From assembly GCA_040357565.1 (NCBI GenBank), contig JBDODJ010000014.1: DNA of 64,000 nt; one strand, written 5' to 3'. Shown here piece by piece: positions 47,001-58,944 of the stretch (positions are counted from its first letter, which is position 1; every line of letters begins with the position of its first letter). Made by a program: the position numbers and the translations under genes. Source of the stretch: Cercozoa sp. M6MM (Eukaryota; Endomyxa: Ascetosporea). The notes under the pieces were generated by a model that had not been told where the DNA came from, searched no databases, and was given only the letters and a program-made list of their open reading frames with translations.

Positions 47001-48784
47001 GCCACCGTGTTCCAGTTGCCGTGGATTCCGACGCCCGACCTCGTGGACCCTGTACTCGCACACTGTTGGGGATGTAAATAAGGGGTAAAGAGGGAAGTAA
47101 AGGTATGTTGTGTCGTGTGTGCAGGACCAGGAACTGTTCCGTGGCGCCGCTTGGAGTCGGTAAGTGCAGAGCTTACTGCCCTAGTTATTCTTACCCCCCC
47201 CCCCCCTACACCATCGGTGCAGAGTGATCGGACTGAACAAGTTCTTTGTGCGTTCGCTCCCACGTGACGAGCAGACACTGCGTGTCGACCCGTTTGGTAC
47301 CACCCTGGCATGTGTCCCTGGCACCAGTGCAGAGTGGTCCTTTCCCTCTGAGAGAAACGAGCTGACTGGTGACTCACTGGGGCAGGACCACGTGGCGTGT
47401 TGCACACGCTCGTCATCTTCGTCGTGGTCGATCTGCAGCTGCGACTGCTGCAGTCGACGTGAGTTTTTACCCCCCTCTTGACCCCCTTGACCCCCTCCCT
47501 TTGACCCCCTCCTATCCCTCTTACTCCGACAGGAGTGCCCGACGTGCCATCCAGCAGGAGAGAGATGACATGCGGTATCGTACCCTCCCTTAACCCCCCT
47601 ATCAAATGTGTGTTTGTGTGTGTGTGTGTAGCAATAGTCCCGTACGCGCGGTCATGTCGACTTTGCTGGCCAATGTACCTTGCTTCTTTTACCCCCCTGC
47701 CCCTTTGCCCTTTCCCCTTTCCTCTTTGCCGTCTACCCCGTTACTTTACCCCTTTACCCCTTACCCCGTTATTCCTTCACCCTTTATCCCTTGCCCCTTT
47801 ACCTCTCTACAGCACGAGCGACGTCGACGACAGGCGGCTCAAATCTCGGCGAAACGTCGCATTTTGGCCGTATCTCTTCTGTTTTGTATTTGCTGTGTGT
47901 GTGTGTGTTTTTTTGTTTGTTTATTTTCTGTTGTTGTTGTTTTGTGTCCTTGTATTAGTTGTGTTTTTTTTTGTGTCCTTGTTTTTGTATTTTGTTGTTG
48001 TTTGTTGTTTTCTCTTCTCACCTGACCCTGCTGTAGGAACTGCGCGCACTGCTGCACACGGGCGACGGTAGTTTTCTCGTTCCCACTGGGGCACCGGTCG
48101 TGTCACCAAGCACGTGCTGACTGAGCGTGCTGACTGAGTGACTGAGCACTTGCTGGCTGAGCACATGCACTGTGTGTAACACGTGCGCAGGCGACAAGCA
48201 GGTGGTCGAGTCACTCGGCATTGCTAAACTCAAGTTCAACGACCGCGAGCTATGGCCGGTGCTGCTCTTTCCTACTGTTATTCTTGAGTCTGACTTAGAG
48301 GGCAGATCCGCGAGGAGTACGTCCGCGCGGACGAAAACGCACGGCACAAGCGAAACGCAAGCGCTGTCATTTTGCAAAGCGAGGACGACATCGCGCGTGT
48401 CGAGACGGCCGAACTCAGCGTTGGCGCTTCCAACGGCGCTGCGAGTGGTTAACCCCCCCCCCCCCTACCTTCCTCTGACCTTCCTTTGACCTTCCTCTTA
48501 CCCTTACCCTCGCTTACCTCCAGAGGAGTACGAACATTGGTCGGACAAGGCGGCGCATGTCGACGTCGACGCCGACGGTCGCATTGTCGCCTGCAACGAC
48601 AAGTTCGCCAGTAAGCTTATCTATCTGTCTTTATCTTATCTCTGTGTATAGTTAGTATACTACCGAACACATGGATGTCTGTGTGCTTTTTAGAGATGGT
48701 GGGAGTCACTGGCGAAGCGGTAGCATATGCTCTGCACCGTCTGTATGTGTCTGTGTGTCTGTGTGTCTGTGTGTGTGTGTGTGT

Positions 48785-48832
<48 letters not shown>

Positions 48833-51212
48833 CTGTGTGTCTGTGTGTCTGTGTTTGTGCGTGTCTGTTTGTGCGTGTGTGTGTGTGTGTGTGTATGTGC
48901 GTGTGCGTGTGTGTGTGTGTGACGAGGGGTACTGATACAGGAGGGCGGCGGTGCACGCAAGGTGCTGCTACGCAACATGCCGTTGACGGAGTTGCTGCCG
49001 CTGTTCAACGATGCGTCTGGCCCGTACCTTTTTACGCAAGGACAGGAAACTCTGGACTGACATGTCAGTTAACTGACATGTGTACGGCATTAACCACAGG
49101 TGCGAGCTCTCGAAATCCTCGGGCAGCAGCGTCAAGGTCTTCCTGCAGCTGCGGTCGCTCCAGACATCTCTCCAGGCACCTCTGCGCCGCGTCTACGTGC
49201 TGCCGCAGCGGTCACTGTTGCATCGAGTCGCAAGGTCCGCGCGGAGGTGGCTACACGCGCGACTAGTCGACTCGGTCGACTCATCACTCTTTGTGCGCAC
49301 GGTAGCTCTGTTGCTGCGTGATCTTTTGGGACAAAAGATTGATGGGTTACCTATATGTGTGTTGCAGGACAATGCGGAGCTGCAGGAGATGGTTGATCTG
49401 GCTCGCTTCGCTGGTAGTCGTCTTTCCTGTCCTCGTGTGCTTGTGTGTGGTGTCGAAGCAAGGCTGGTTGGTTCAACACTCAGAGATGGCACCGATGGAA
49501 CGCGATGACGAAGCTTTCGCAGCCGAGAGCATTGCTGTGCCTCTTTTGTTTCTCTATGCTGTGCTGTGTAACAAGCGGTGTGTGTGCGATGACAGGTGAG
49601 CGCCCGTCGCAACGTGCTGAGTAGTCTCACCGTCCGCGTATTGCCTCTGTGTGAATGCCAGTGTAGGGAGGGGGATGTGCACCTGTGTGTCGCAGTCCAT
49701 CTGGCAGTGGCTCACTCTGTTCGGCCGAGTGCTGCGGTCGCACACGGCCACACTGTATCCATCGCTGTCTTGCATCCCCTGCTCCCAGTATGTTGGATGT
49801 GTGTGGTAGTGTGACAGTGTTCCTGTGTATGGACGTCTTGACACACCCTTCGCTTCTGTAAGAACACATCATTTTGATACCGAGAGATACGATTGGTTGC
49901 ATGTGCTGCCGACTCAGTACGCTGCTACCGCTCGTTCTGATTGCGTGTGCTGTCGTCCTGCCGTGTGGCAAGGGTGCTTCCTGCATTCCTGTCGCCTTTT
50001 TGCTTCCTGCTGTGTTTAGTTTGTTCGTTTGTGTACTTGCTGTGTAGGAGTCTGGCGATCGCTGCAGCTCCTGCTGATTTTCGTGGTGCTCGTGTCGTTC
50101 CTCGTGCAGCTTACCGTTGTGTGTGAGGTGTGCCGTTTTTCCCCTGGTCCTTTCACACTAAGCTTCGCACAAAAACACCTTTTCCAGACCTCTGGCGAAT
50201 CGCTCGCGCTCACGCCCCTTGCGTCGTGTCTGCCGGCCTTCAATCTCGAGGAGGTACTCTCCCTCTCGAAACACAAACTGGTGTGCTTTAGATCTCAAGT
50301 TGGCTGTCAGGCGAAGGAAATGTTTGGACTCGAGGGTGAAAAGCGCCAGCCACTCGCTTTTGTGCGACAGGTAGCTTTTGCTCAGCCTTGTTTGCTCTTT
50401 GAAATGTGTGCATTCCTTTCAGGTTTCGTGGAACAACCGACTTGGCATTTCAAAGGCTCCGCGCGGACAGGCCTTTTGGTTTTATTGCTCTGTTTCTTCA
50501 GTTTTGTGTTCTCTCTTGAACAACCGTATGATGACAGGTATTTCTGCGCATGGAAGCTTCTAGCGCTACTGGCGCTGTCCTGGCACCAGCAGGTTTGATT
50601 TTTCTATAATGGTGCCAGTTTGGGCTTTTGTGGTACTGACTTGGGTTTGTTCGCACAGTCGCTGAAGCGCAAGGGCAAATGGGACGCCGAATCTCTCGTT
50701 CGTTTTAGCTTGTTTTGGTCGTTTAAAGTAGTTTTTTGTGCGATTTTTGGCTTTGCTGGCAGCATGACGACTACGCCACAGTGCACTTCTGGTACAGTTT
50801 GCTGCATGTGCGTTTTTCTTTTCTACTGACTGTGCTATACGTTTTTGCTTGCAGGCACAGCACGAAGGAGAAGGAAAGCGAGCGGCGACGCCGAAACGCG
50901 GCGGAACGACTGCAGTTGCGAGAGGTGCTTCTTTCATCTTGTTTCGTCATGTTTTTTGACAGTATTTGGTGTTGTGTCAGAACTTTTTGGCGGCCACGCA
51001 GCGCCGACAGCGTCAACAGGATGCTCGTGTACCCTTCCTATTCTTGAGGACATAGTTGTCCAAACGGACCGTGTATGGACCTGGACCCTTAAATGAACCG
51101 TCGCATTTCGGCAGATGACGGATGCCGAGCGTGCCGAGGCCTTGGCCTTGCTTCGGGCCGATGATGCCGATCTGCGCAAGTACACTTGACTCTGTGTCCT
51201 GTGTGTACTGTC

Positions 51213-51261
<49 letters not shown>

Positions 51262-51271
51262 NNNNNNNNNN

Positions 51272-51332
<61 letters not shown>

Positions 51333-51664
51333 GTATATGTGTGTATTCTCAGAGAGTCGAAACGCAGCTTGTGGCGACGCCTGTTTCCAAGACAGCTGCG
51401 CGAGAACTTCTTCGCTATTGTTGCTTGCTTTTACCCCTCTTTTGTACCATCTTACTCCCCCGTGTCTGTGCAGTCACCGACCGACTTTGACGGCCGCGTG
51501 TTGTTCGACGTCAAGCCCGGTCGTGATTGGTGCGCTTCCGCGCGGATACAGTCTTGTGTGTGTGTGTGTGTGTGTCTGTGTCTGTGTCTGTGTCTGTGTC
51601 TGTGTCTGTGTCTGTGTNNNNNNNNNNTGTGTCTGTGTCTGTGTCTGTGTCTGTGTCTGTGTCT

Positions 51665-51696
<32 letters not shown>

Positions 51697-51808
51697 TTGA
51701 TGGGTTCGCTGTAGGTACACGGCCTTGTTTCTGATCGAGCTGTGCGCCGCCATCGTGATCCTGTACAGCTTACCCCTCCCACCTTATGTGTATGTAGATG
51801 AATGTATG

Positions 51809-51877
<69 letters not shown>

Positions 51878-54800
51878 GTAGCTTCGGCTACGCCGCTATG
51901 ACGGCACCTGCGACGAACTGTACCTTCCTTACCCCCTTGCCTCTTTAGCCCTTACCCCTTACCCCTGTACCCTCCTGATCGCAGCGAGCACGACCGATGC
52001 TCTAGCGCAGAGTCGTTTTTCGGTACCCCCCTCCCCGTACGTATGAGGTGTGAAACGTGTGCACATGGACAGGGTGGCATGGTTCTGTTCCTGTTCCTGC
52101 ACATTGCCGTCATGGTGTGCGAGCGGTACCTTTTACCTCCCCCTGCCCCGACCCCTGCCCCTCTCCTTACTTCTCTTTCCCCTTACCCCGTACCCCGTAC
52201 CCCGTAGATGGATCTTCCTGCGCAAGTCGCTGGTGGGCAAGACGCTACTGACGGTCTTGACTTTCGTGCTGTTCGCCTCGCTGAGTGTGCTGTCCTGGCC
52301 GGCGTAGGCTCTTCTATCTGTGTGTCCGCGCGGACGGGAACAGATACAATATTATCTGTGCAGTCGCTCGCGTCGACCGCTCTCGCAGAACGGAACCGCG
52401 CAGTTCTTCTTCTTCCTCAAGTTGCTCTACTGGTGGGTTTGCCCCCTCGTTACCCTCCCTTTTACCCCCCCCCCCCCCCTCAACCCACGCAGGACGGTGT
52501 CGCTGTGGCAGCTGCGTGACGGTTACGTTCTGTTCGATCCGCATCGGTAGTTCCCTTTACACCTTCAGTGGGCACGTGTGTGACCGAGTGTATCTGGGCA
52601 GCGATCGTATCACGCGCGGCTTTTCGACGGTGCGCAATGTGGTGTTCATCGCGTACCGCGCGCTGCCCTTCGTGTTCGAGTTGCGCACTCTGCTGGTACA
52701 CTTGGACTGCCTAGTTTCTAGGTGGCAGTAGGTAGTAAAGGCAGGTACTGAGGGGCAGGTGCTGAGAGTATGTCTGTGGTGTGACTGGACAGGACTGGGT
52801 GGCGATGGACACGACACTGGACCTGTGGGAGACCTTCAAGTTAGAGGACGTCTTCGCGTCGATCTACTCGTACACTCACTGACCACGTGGCCAACCAAGT
52901 GAGTGACCACCTGGGCAGGGTCAAGTGCGGTCTGCAGGGTCAAAATCCCGTCGACGACGAGCTGCCGCGCAAGCGGTACAGTTCCTTTGCCCCATTTACC
53001 TCCCTGACCCCATACCCCCCCCCCCCGGACAGAGGCCAGATCCAGACGCAGGTGACCAAGTACACCAACGGCGTGCTCGTGTTCGCCGCACTCATGACGC
53101 TGCTGCTTGGTAGACACGCACTACTGACCACTGGCCACGTGACCACCCACTCCATGTGACAATCGATGTGACCACTCGGTGTGCAGGCCCGCTACTGCTG
53201 TTCAGCACGGCGAACCCTGCGCAGCACGTGAACCCAGTACCCTCCTTTTATCTCATTACCCTCCTTTTACCCCTTACCCTCCTTTTACCCCTTACCCTCC
53301 TTTTACCCCTTCCCCTCCTTTTACCCCCCCCCCCCCTCCGACAGGTGCGAAGCGCGCGCCTGCAGGTTGACATCATCGATCTCAAGCAGTCCTCGCAGGT
53401 CGAGTTGCTGCGCATCTCGTCTGGTACAAACCAGCCTGTCTCCCTCTGTCCATATGGACGGAGTCTGTCCTGGCCCGTGTGTCCATTTGAACCGTTGCTG
53501 GTGTGTAGCCACTCTGATTCGCGAAGCCACGACGGCCGAGAGTTCGCTGCTAGGACGCTATGTACCTTCTTCCTATCTCACTTGACACGTGTCTTTTGTG
53601 TGTGTGACCGCTGGAGTGACCACTTTTGGCACGTGTGTGACCACTGGAGTGACCACTTGGCACGTGAGCAGCACTCGCTGAGTGGTGACAAGCCGGCCTC
53701 GATTCAGCGCACGCAGCTCGTGCAGTCTGACGAGTCGCTTTGGACGGTGCCTTTTACCCCCCCCCCCCCCGTCCTCTTTACCCACCCCCCTCCATGTGAC
53801 AGGTGGCACCGCCAGCACGTGCCGCACTGCTAAACGGTCTTCGAGGCGACGCTGGCGTAGGCTTGCCCCCCCCCCCCATCTTTGCCCTATTGTGTATACT
53901 CGCAGAACGGCATCGATGAGAGCAAGCCGCGACTGCGCTGGACGGTATTTTTCTACTCTTTTCGAGAAAGTAAGAGGGGTAAAATGGGGGGGGGGGGGAG
54001 ATATACATGCAACACAGCTGGCCTTCACGCGCGAGGAACCGGTCGGTTTCGAGACGGTGGACACGCAGGTCGAAATGACGCAGCCTCTGAGTGCCGCGCA
54101 GCGACTTGCACTGGCCGACGTTATCGATCAGGCGCAGACACATGTACCCTCCCTCAGTCAGACAGTCAGTGACCACGTGTATCTCAGTTGGCACGTGTGC
54201 AATCACTGTGTTTGTGTGAGTGACTGCAGGTGCAGGACACGCTGCTGCCTCTGCGCGACGGCAGCGACTGCGACGAGCGGACCGCCTTGCCGCCTGCTGG
54301 TACCTTTGGTCACAGTGGGCACGTGCCAACTGACCCCCAGTTAGCACGTGCCAATGCCCTCACTGATACATACACTCGCAGGCTCGACGTCGGAGAGTGC
54401 GTGGCCGCTGTGGTTCCGACTGCCGGCACATGGCGAACCGTCGCTGCTGACTGCCGGTACACATTTGCACTTGGGTGAACACGTGTCTGTTGGTACCAAG
54501 AGAGACACGTGCGCGCAGGCACTCCGGTGCGGTGCCTACGACTGCGTCTGCAGACTGATGCTGTCGTACCCTCTTGTTCTTACAGGGGTTAAGATGGGGT
54601 AATCAGATGGGGTCACTGTGGTCAGTCGCGTGGTGAGTATTGGACACTTGCGGATGCGTCGACCAGTACAGGCGTTAGTTTCCTGACGGTACCAGTGTGA
54701 TCAATAACTCTGACTGGGTGACCATCCCAAGTGAACACCTTCTGTAGGTGTCGAACGAGGTGCTGTCGTCGTCGCTGTTCGGACTGGCCAACCTCGACGT

Positions 54801-55358
54801 GATCACGCTGTACGTCACCGTTGTTCTCACCGTTGGCCGCTTCCTGCGACAGATGGTGCGTTCACCCTACCTCTTACCCCCTCCCATCCCTTACCACTCT
54901 TGGTGTAGGTGGCGGAGAAGCTGCACCAGATCGTATACGAGGACGTCATGAATGCCGACTTTATCTTCCGTCTGTGCATGGGTTCCTTACATACATAGAT
55001 ATGATATATTATATATATATATGTATATGTGTTAACTCTATGTGCACGGGCAGGCATCTACCTGGCACGCGCTCAACGCGAGTTCCTGCAAGAAGAGCAC
55101 CATTTCCGCATTCTGATTCGCATCTACCGCGACCCGACTCTGCTGCTGCTGCTCACGCGGCGTCGCGACGGCGCAGGTGCCTTACCCTCTTGATATCTCA
55201 TATCTAAACATCCAATGTATCTATATATATTTATATTAGCAGAAGAAGACACGCGCTTCGACGACGCCGACAGCGCCTCGTCGACGGCTGTGCTGTCGAC
55301 GAGTGCTGCCGCCTCGGCCCAACAGCATGACGAGGACTCCAAGAGCGACGACGAATGA
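38022..55358 (+). CDS. Piezo-type mechanosensitive cation channel
   Basis: A very large gene with dozens of short introns and many hydrophobic helices. Piezo trimers open on membrane tension at the plasma membrane. Diagnostic blocks lie near the 3' end. The anchor motif ALPFVFELRTLL then DWVAMDTTLDLWETF then KLEDVFASIY (about 52650-52870) is the conserved PF-x2-E-x6-W region. A CTD-linked TM follows (VLVFAALMTLLLGPLLLFS, about 53060-53200). The C-terminal intracellular domain runs VTVVLTVGRFLRQM, VYEDVMNADFIFRLC, IYLARAQREFLQEE, HFRILIRIYRDPTLLLLL, to about 55170. Upstream, repeated 3-4-helix units fit the blade. Loops hold low-complexity inserts, including a SDGTTDP repeat (44360-44500). An acidic tail ends at TGA 55356-55358. 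The 5' end (ATG 38022) is provisional and the gap at 40908-41007 may hide exons. Confidence 0.93.
40908..41007. other. 100-N assembly gap in Piezo
   Basis: Gap follows a poly-C tract in an intron between the exon ending ...EKLGLEQR and the exon starting PLAFLHECVVWLPLLI. The flanking frames are compatible, so exon loss is possible but not required. Confidence 0.95.
44360..44505 (+). repeat. Exonic GTGACGGT minisatellite in Piezo
   Basis: About ten imperfect copies of a 9-15 bp unit around CAGTGACGGTACGACTGATC, translated as SDGTTDP-like repeats in a cytoplasmic loop. A related tract lies at about 45310-45420. Confidence 0.8.
48741..48925. repeat. (GT)n-rich microsatellite
   Basis: GT repeat with scattered C and A substitutions, in a Piezo intron. 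Confidence 0.9.
51214..51335. repeat. (TG)n microsatellite with 10-N gap
   Basis: Pure TG repeat broken by Ns at 51262-51271, in a Piezo intron. Confidence 0.95.
51555..51697. repeat. (TGTGTC)n repeat with 10-N gap
   Basis: Hexamer repeat flanked by TG tracts, Ns at 51618-51627, in a Piezo intron. Confidence 0.95.
51808..51877. repeat. (GT)n microsatellite
   Basis: Pure GT repeat in a Piezo intron. Confidence 0.9.
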
Positions 55359-56020
55359 AGCGCAACCGAACGGCATCGGAACTAAACTGTGCTCGCGCTC
55401 GCGCTCGGTCAGTTTGCTTCAGTTGAATTACCTCCGCTCTTTTCTGTAGTAGTTTAATCAGCCCTTCCTAAACTGCTGCGTTCCGTCTGTTCAGATTTTG
55501 ATCAAGCTGTATCGGGTGCAACGTCAATGTGTTAAGCTGGCTCAGGTTGAACTCCGATCAATCGTTCGCGCGTGCCCGCTTGAAGATGCTCAGATCGGAG
55601 CAACTCAGATCTTGATTGCGCTCCTTGGAAGTCGTGGGAAGCTCAACTCCGATAGTGCTCTACAATGCTGGTACAATGCTGGTGGTAGGCGCCATTGAGC
55701 GTTGGCTGAAGTTGGCGCAGATGGTTGTGACCAATGCGATGGCCGATTGTTCTGGAGTGCTTGCTGGTCGGGAACAGGTGGGCAGACGGGGATGATTGCG
55801 GGGATGATTGCGTCTCACGTGCGAGTCGTGACACAAAAACGTTGCAACGATGCTGATGATTCACGATCGGGCGATCTCCAGTTCTCTGACAGGCGCTTCG
55901 TGCAATTGCCGCTGCGTCTGGCCTGGTCTGTGCAGGAGCTCCGCCTGCATTCGTGGATCGGTATTCGACCCAACAAGTTCGACTTCATTCCAGTTTTCTG
56001 AGCTCGTGCGTGCGGCAGTG
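55359..56020. other. Spacer between Piezo and zinc-finger gene
   Basis: About 660 bp. The last 30 bp (from TTTTCTGAGCTC, about 55993) are open in frame with the zinc-finger start and follow a CAG, so a 5' coding exon may lie in this region. Otherwise no pattern. Confidence 0.4.
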
Positions 56021-57173
56021 ATGCAGAAGGATGATATAACTCTGTCGCGGCTACCTCCATCGGTACGAAATATCGGTATTGACGCCTAGCGCTTCATTCT
56101 CTCGTTTCCGACTCTTCCTTTTAGCAGGACTTGCTCGCTGTCGCTAGTGTCGACTGGTAACTTCTTTAGTGTGTCACTCGGCTCCCAAATTGCTTTGAAC
56201 TCAAGTGTTTATTTTACTTAGGGAGGCAGAATCGAGGCGGATTTGCGTCGACCAGCTGCCTGACTTGCTCTCGTCCTCTGACACCGGCGCGAGGAGGATA
56301 CCTCCTCCTCGGCCCAGGGTGCTGGGTGACCATGAGCATACCAGCCGGCTCGTCCAAGGACAGAGTGGTCAGCGAAGCCCATGTGCTGCGCAGCAAAACA
56401 CCAACGCGGACCTCGTGCAGCTACGCAAGCTGACAACGCGCGAGCGCGACGAACTCAAGTACTGTGGCCGACTATCATCACCTCAGTGCGTCGGCTGTAG
56501 AAATATCTCGATTTATGCTTAGTTGATTGATTTGATTCGCTGTATTGGGTGCCTTTTGTTTAGGTTCGCCGGCACCTTGGCTGAGTCGTCCTCGCACTTG
56601 CCGGAGAGGGTGCTAAATCGGTTGCGTGTTTGGTACTGTCCTGCGGTACGTTGTCCCACTGATCTTTTGAGTCAAATCAACCAACTGATCTTTTGAGCTG
56701 CCGATAATGTTTGCGTCCTGTAGCTGCAGAGGTACTACTTTGACTGCGAATGCGAAAAGCGTCGATGCTCGCGAAATCGCTGTGCCATTGTGGTAAGCTG
56801 TTTCAGGCATGTGCGTGTGACCGTGTGTCTGTGTCACCTGGTCGACTGTGCAAAGGCCCACGCGTGTCGACATGATCGTGGCGATGAGTGCCTCACCTGC
56901 AAAGAGTGCTCGAAGACGTTTCCTTCCATCAAGGTAGGTCTGTGTTCCGTCTTTCTTCCCAAGGACACGCAATCAGAGTTGTGTTCTTGGCAGGCACTGA
57001 ACGCGCACTGCAAAAGACACGTCAATGAGCGTCGTCGCCAAGTCGAGCACGGAGCGATCGAGCACTCTGACGAAACAGCTTACTTGCCTGAGCGTAAACA
57101 CTGCTTAAACCTCTGCTGCGGTTGTGTGTTTATAAGAATTTCCGGAGTCTTCGTGACTACTGCACTTTTGTAG
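56021..57173 (+). CDS. C2H2 zinc-finger protein with Cys-rich cluster
   Basis: Exons from the ATG at 56021 join in phase: MQKDDITLSRLPPS, QDLLAVASVDW, then a large exon (RRICVDQLPDLLSSSDTG ... LVQLRKLTTRERDELKYCGR), QFAGTLAESSSHLPERVLNR, LQRYYFDCECEKRRCSRNRC, and HACRHDRGDECLTCKECSKT. The last two exons complete a single classical finger, CKECSKTFPSIKALNAHCKRH (C-x2-C-x12-H-x4-H), preceded by extra Cys/His pairs that may bind a second zinc. TAG at 57171-57173. A nucleic-acid-binding role is inferred. No other domain is recognised, and the start could lie further upstream. Confidence 0.65.
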
Positions 57174-57638
57174 CCACCGACTGTCTGCCAAGCTTGCATA
57201 CCTAATTTCCGTCTTAACCGTCACCTTTTCTGTCTTGGTATCTCTGGATCTGTGGCTTTCAACATTTTTGTCTTGGGTGTGATGTGTGAACTGCGTGCCT
57301 TCAGTTCAGTTTCGAGTTGTTTCGTGCCCGGCTGAAGTTCACTTTGATTGCATCGTAGCCGTCTGAGTGATCGGATCGACTCGACGTAGTTGCACGGCAC
57401 ATTGCACGTGCATTTTGTGTTTGTTTGTTTCCCATGTCAAATATCGTAGAGCGAGCAATATGCTGAGAAGAAACAATAACAGTTGCCATTTACGAGCCGA
57501 AGGAGATCGGCCAGAGAGGGCAAATGACTCGAAACGAAACGCGAGGAAAGGTTTGAGCGAGAACAAAAAAAAACTACAGCTAGCACCTATGCCGTAACAG
57601 CGTGGCGGTCGGTACATGGATGAGCCTGCCGGAGAAGT
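57174..57638. other. Convergent 3' spacer, no gene seen
   Basis: Between the zinc-finger stop and the NDP kinase stop. Open frames lack motifs. Confidence 0.5.
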
Positions 57639-58778
57639 CTACTCGTAGATCCACTGGGCAGTGCAGAGACCGTAGTCGCAGACCTCGTCCTCCTTGAACC
57701 AGAACTCGAGCTCCTTCTTAGCAGAGTCGACACTGTCCGAGCCGTGGATGACTGCAGCACAGACACCCAGTAAAATCACAAGCCATTCAACACAAAGCAG
57801 CAAAAAAACAGGGCAGGGCAAGCTCACTGTTGCGGCCGAGGTCGAGCGCAAAGTCGCCGCGGATGGAGCCGATCGGCGAGGCGAGCGGGTTGGTCTCACC
57901 GAGCAGCTTGCGGCCGGTCTTGATGACGTTCTTGCCCTCGAAGCACATGCACACGATCGGGCCCGACGAGAAGTACTTGGTGAGGCCGGCGAAGAAGGGC
58001 TTATCGGACAGGTCCGAGTAGTGCTGCTGAGCCATCTCGAGCGTCGGCTGCACCATCTTGAGGCCGACGAGCTTGTAGCCCTTCTTCTCAAAGCGAGCGA
58101 TGATCTCGCCAACCAGCTGTCGCTGCACGCCTGTTATCAGCACACACACACGCACATACATCAACAGTGCCTTCCTCACAGAGTATCAGCAACACATACC
58201 ATCCGGCTTGATGGCGATGAAGGTGCGCTCGGCGTTCGTGCCCGCGACACCAGCCAGCGGCACCTCTGAAGCATTTCGGGGTTAGTAGTAACAACGACAT
58301 ACGACAAACAACAGATGGGGTACCCGCGGCCTCAACGACGCCCGACGACACGTTGAGGTTCGGCTTGGTGACGTTGAGGATCTTGTCGTACAGCTCGCGC
58401 TCGCCCTTGAGCGACTCCCACTGCTGCTCGGCATCCCAGATGTGCTTCGGCTTCAGGTTCTCGCGGTCCATCAGCTGCGACACCAGCGTGCCGGCGATGT
58501 GGAACGGCAGGTACAGCGCCACGAAGCCGAAGATCGTGAACGCTGTGCGAGCACAAAAAAAAACAAAATTACATCGCGATCAGAGAACATTTCATAAAAA
58601 AGCCAGCGCGAACACAAAAAGCTAAACGGATCGGAGAAACGCAACAGGCATGTCAGCACCCGAGTGGACCACACTGACATCCCTGCAGCGTCTCTGCAAA
58701 AGAAAAGTTGCACGCAGCGAAGAGGAGCGGCGGTGACTTACGCCGGCGGGTGATGCGGTTGAGCTCAACAATGGGCAT
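57639..58778 (-). CDS. Nucleoside diphosphate kinase with N-terminal membrane segment
   Basis: Start ATG 58778; stop TAG 57639. The first two coding exons give [12 protein letters not shown] and [20 protein letters not shown], a likely transmembrane segment, then a charged linker ([20 protein letters not shown]). The NDP kinase domain follows complete: [96 protein letters not shown] with the phospho-accepting His, and a C-terminus [15 protein letters not shown] kinases move the gamma phosphate between NTPs and NDPs via phospho-His. The usual length is about 150 residues; the extra 80 or so at the N-terminus suggest an organelle- or membrane-anchored isoform. Confidence 0.92.
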
Positions 58779-58944
58779 GACTGTGAATACTCTCGTGCTG
58801 GGCAACACTGTCGAGCGGTGCGCTTGTAGGCCTCAGTTACTTTATATTTGGTCGTTTTGTACAGCTTTGGACACTATATGCAGCTTTTCCAAAAAAGCTG
58901 CAGCCTGTGGGGCGACATCACGTGCCCAAGCGTGTGAACACGAT
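58779..58944. promoter_or_regulatory. Head-to-head spacer (NDP kinase / Ost3-like)
   Basis: 166 bp between divergent starts. It contains TTTATATTTGG near 58840, which could serve as an AT-rich core element. A bidirectional promoter is inferred. Confidence 0.45.

Noticed and set aside
40440-47810. TTTACCCC tracts as interstitial telomere repeats
   Set aside because: Plant/algal telomere repeats read TTTAGGG or CCCTAAA. TTTACCC is neither strand of that, and the tracts sit inside introns just before the CAG acceptor.
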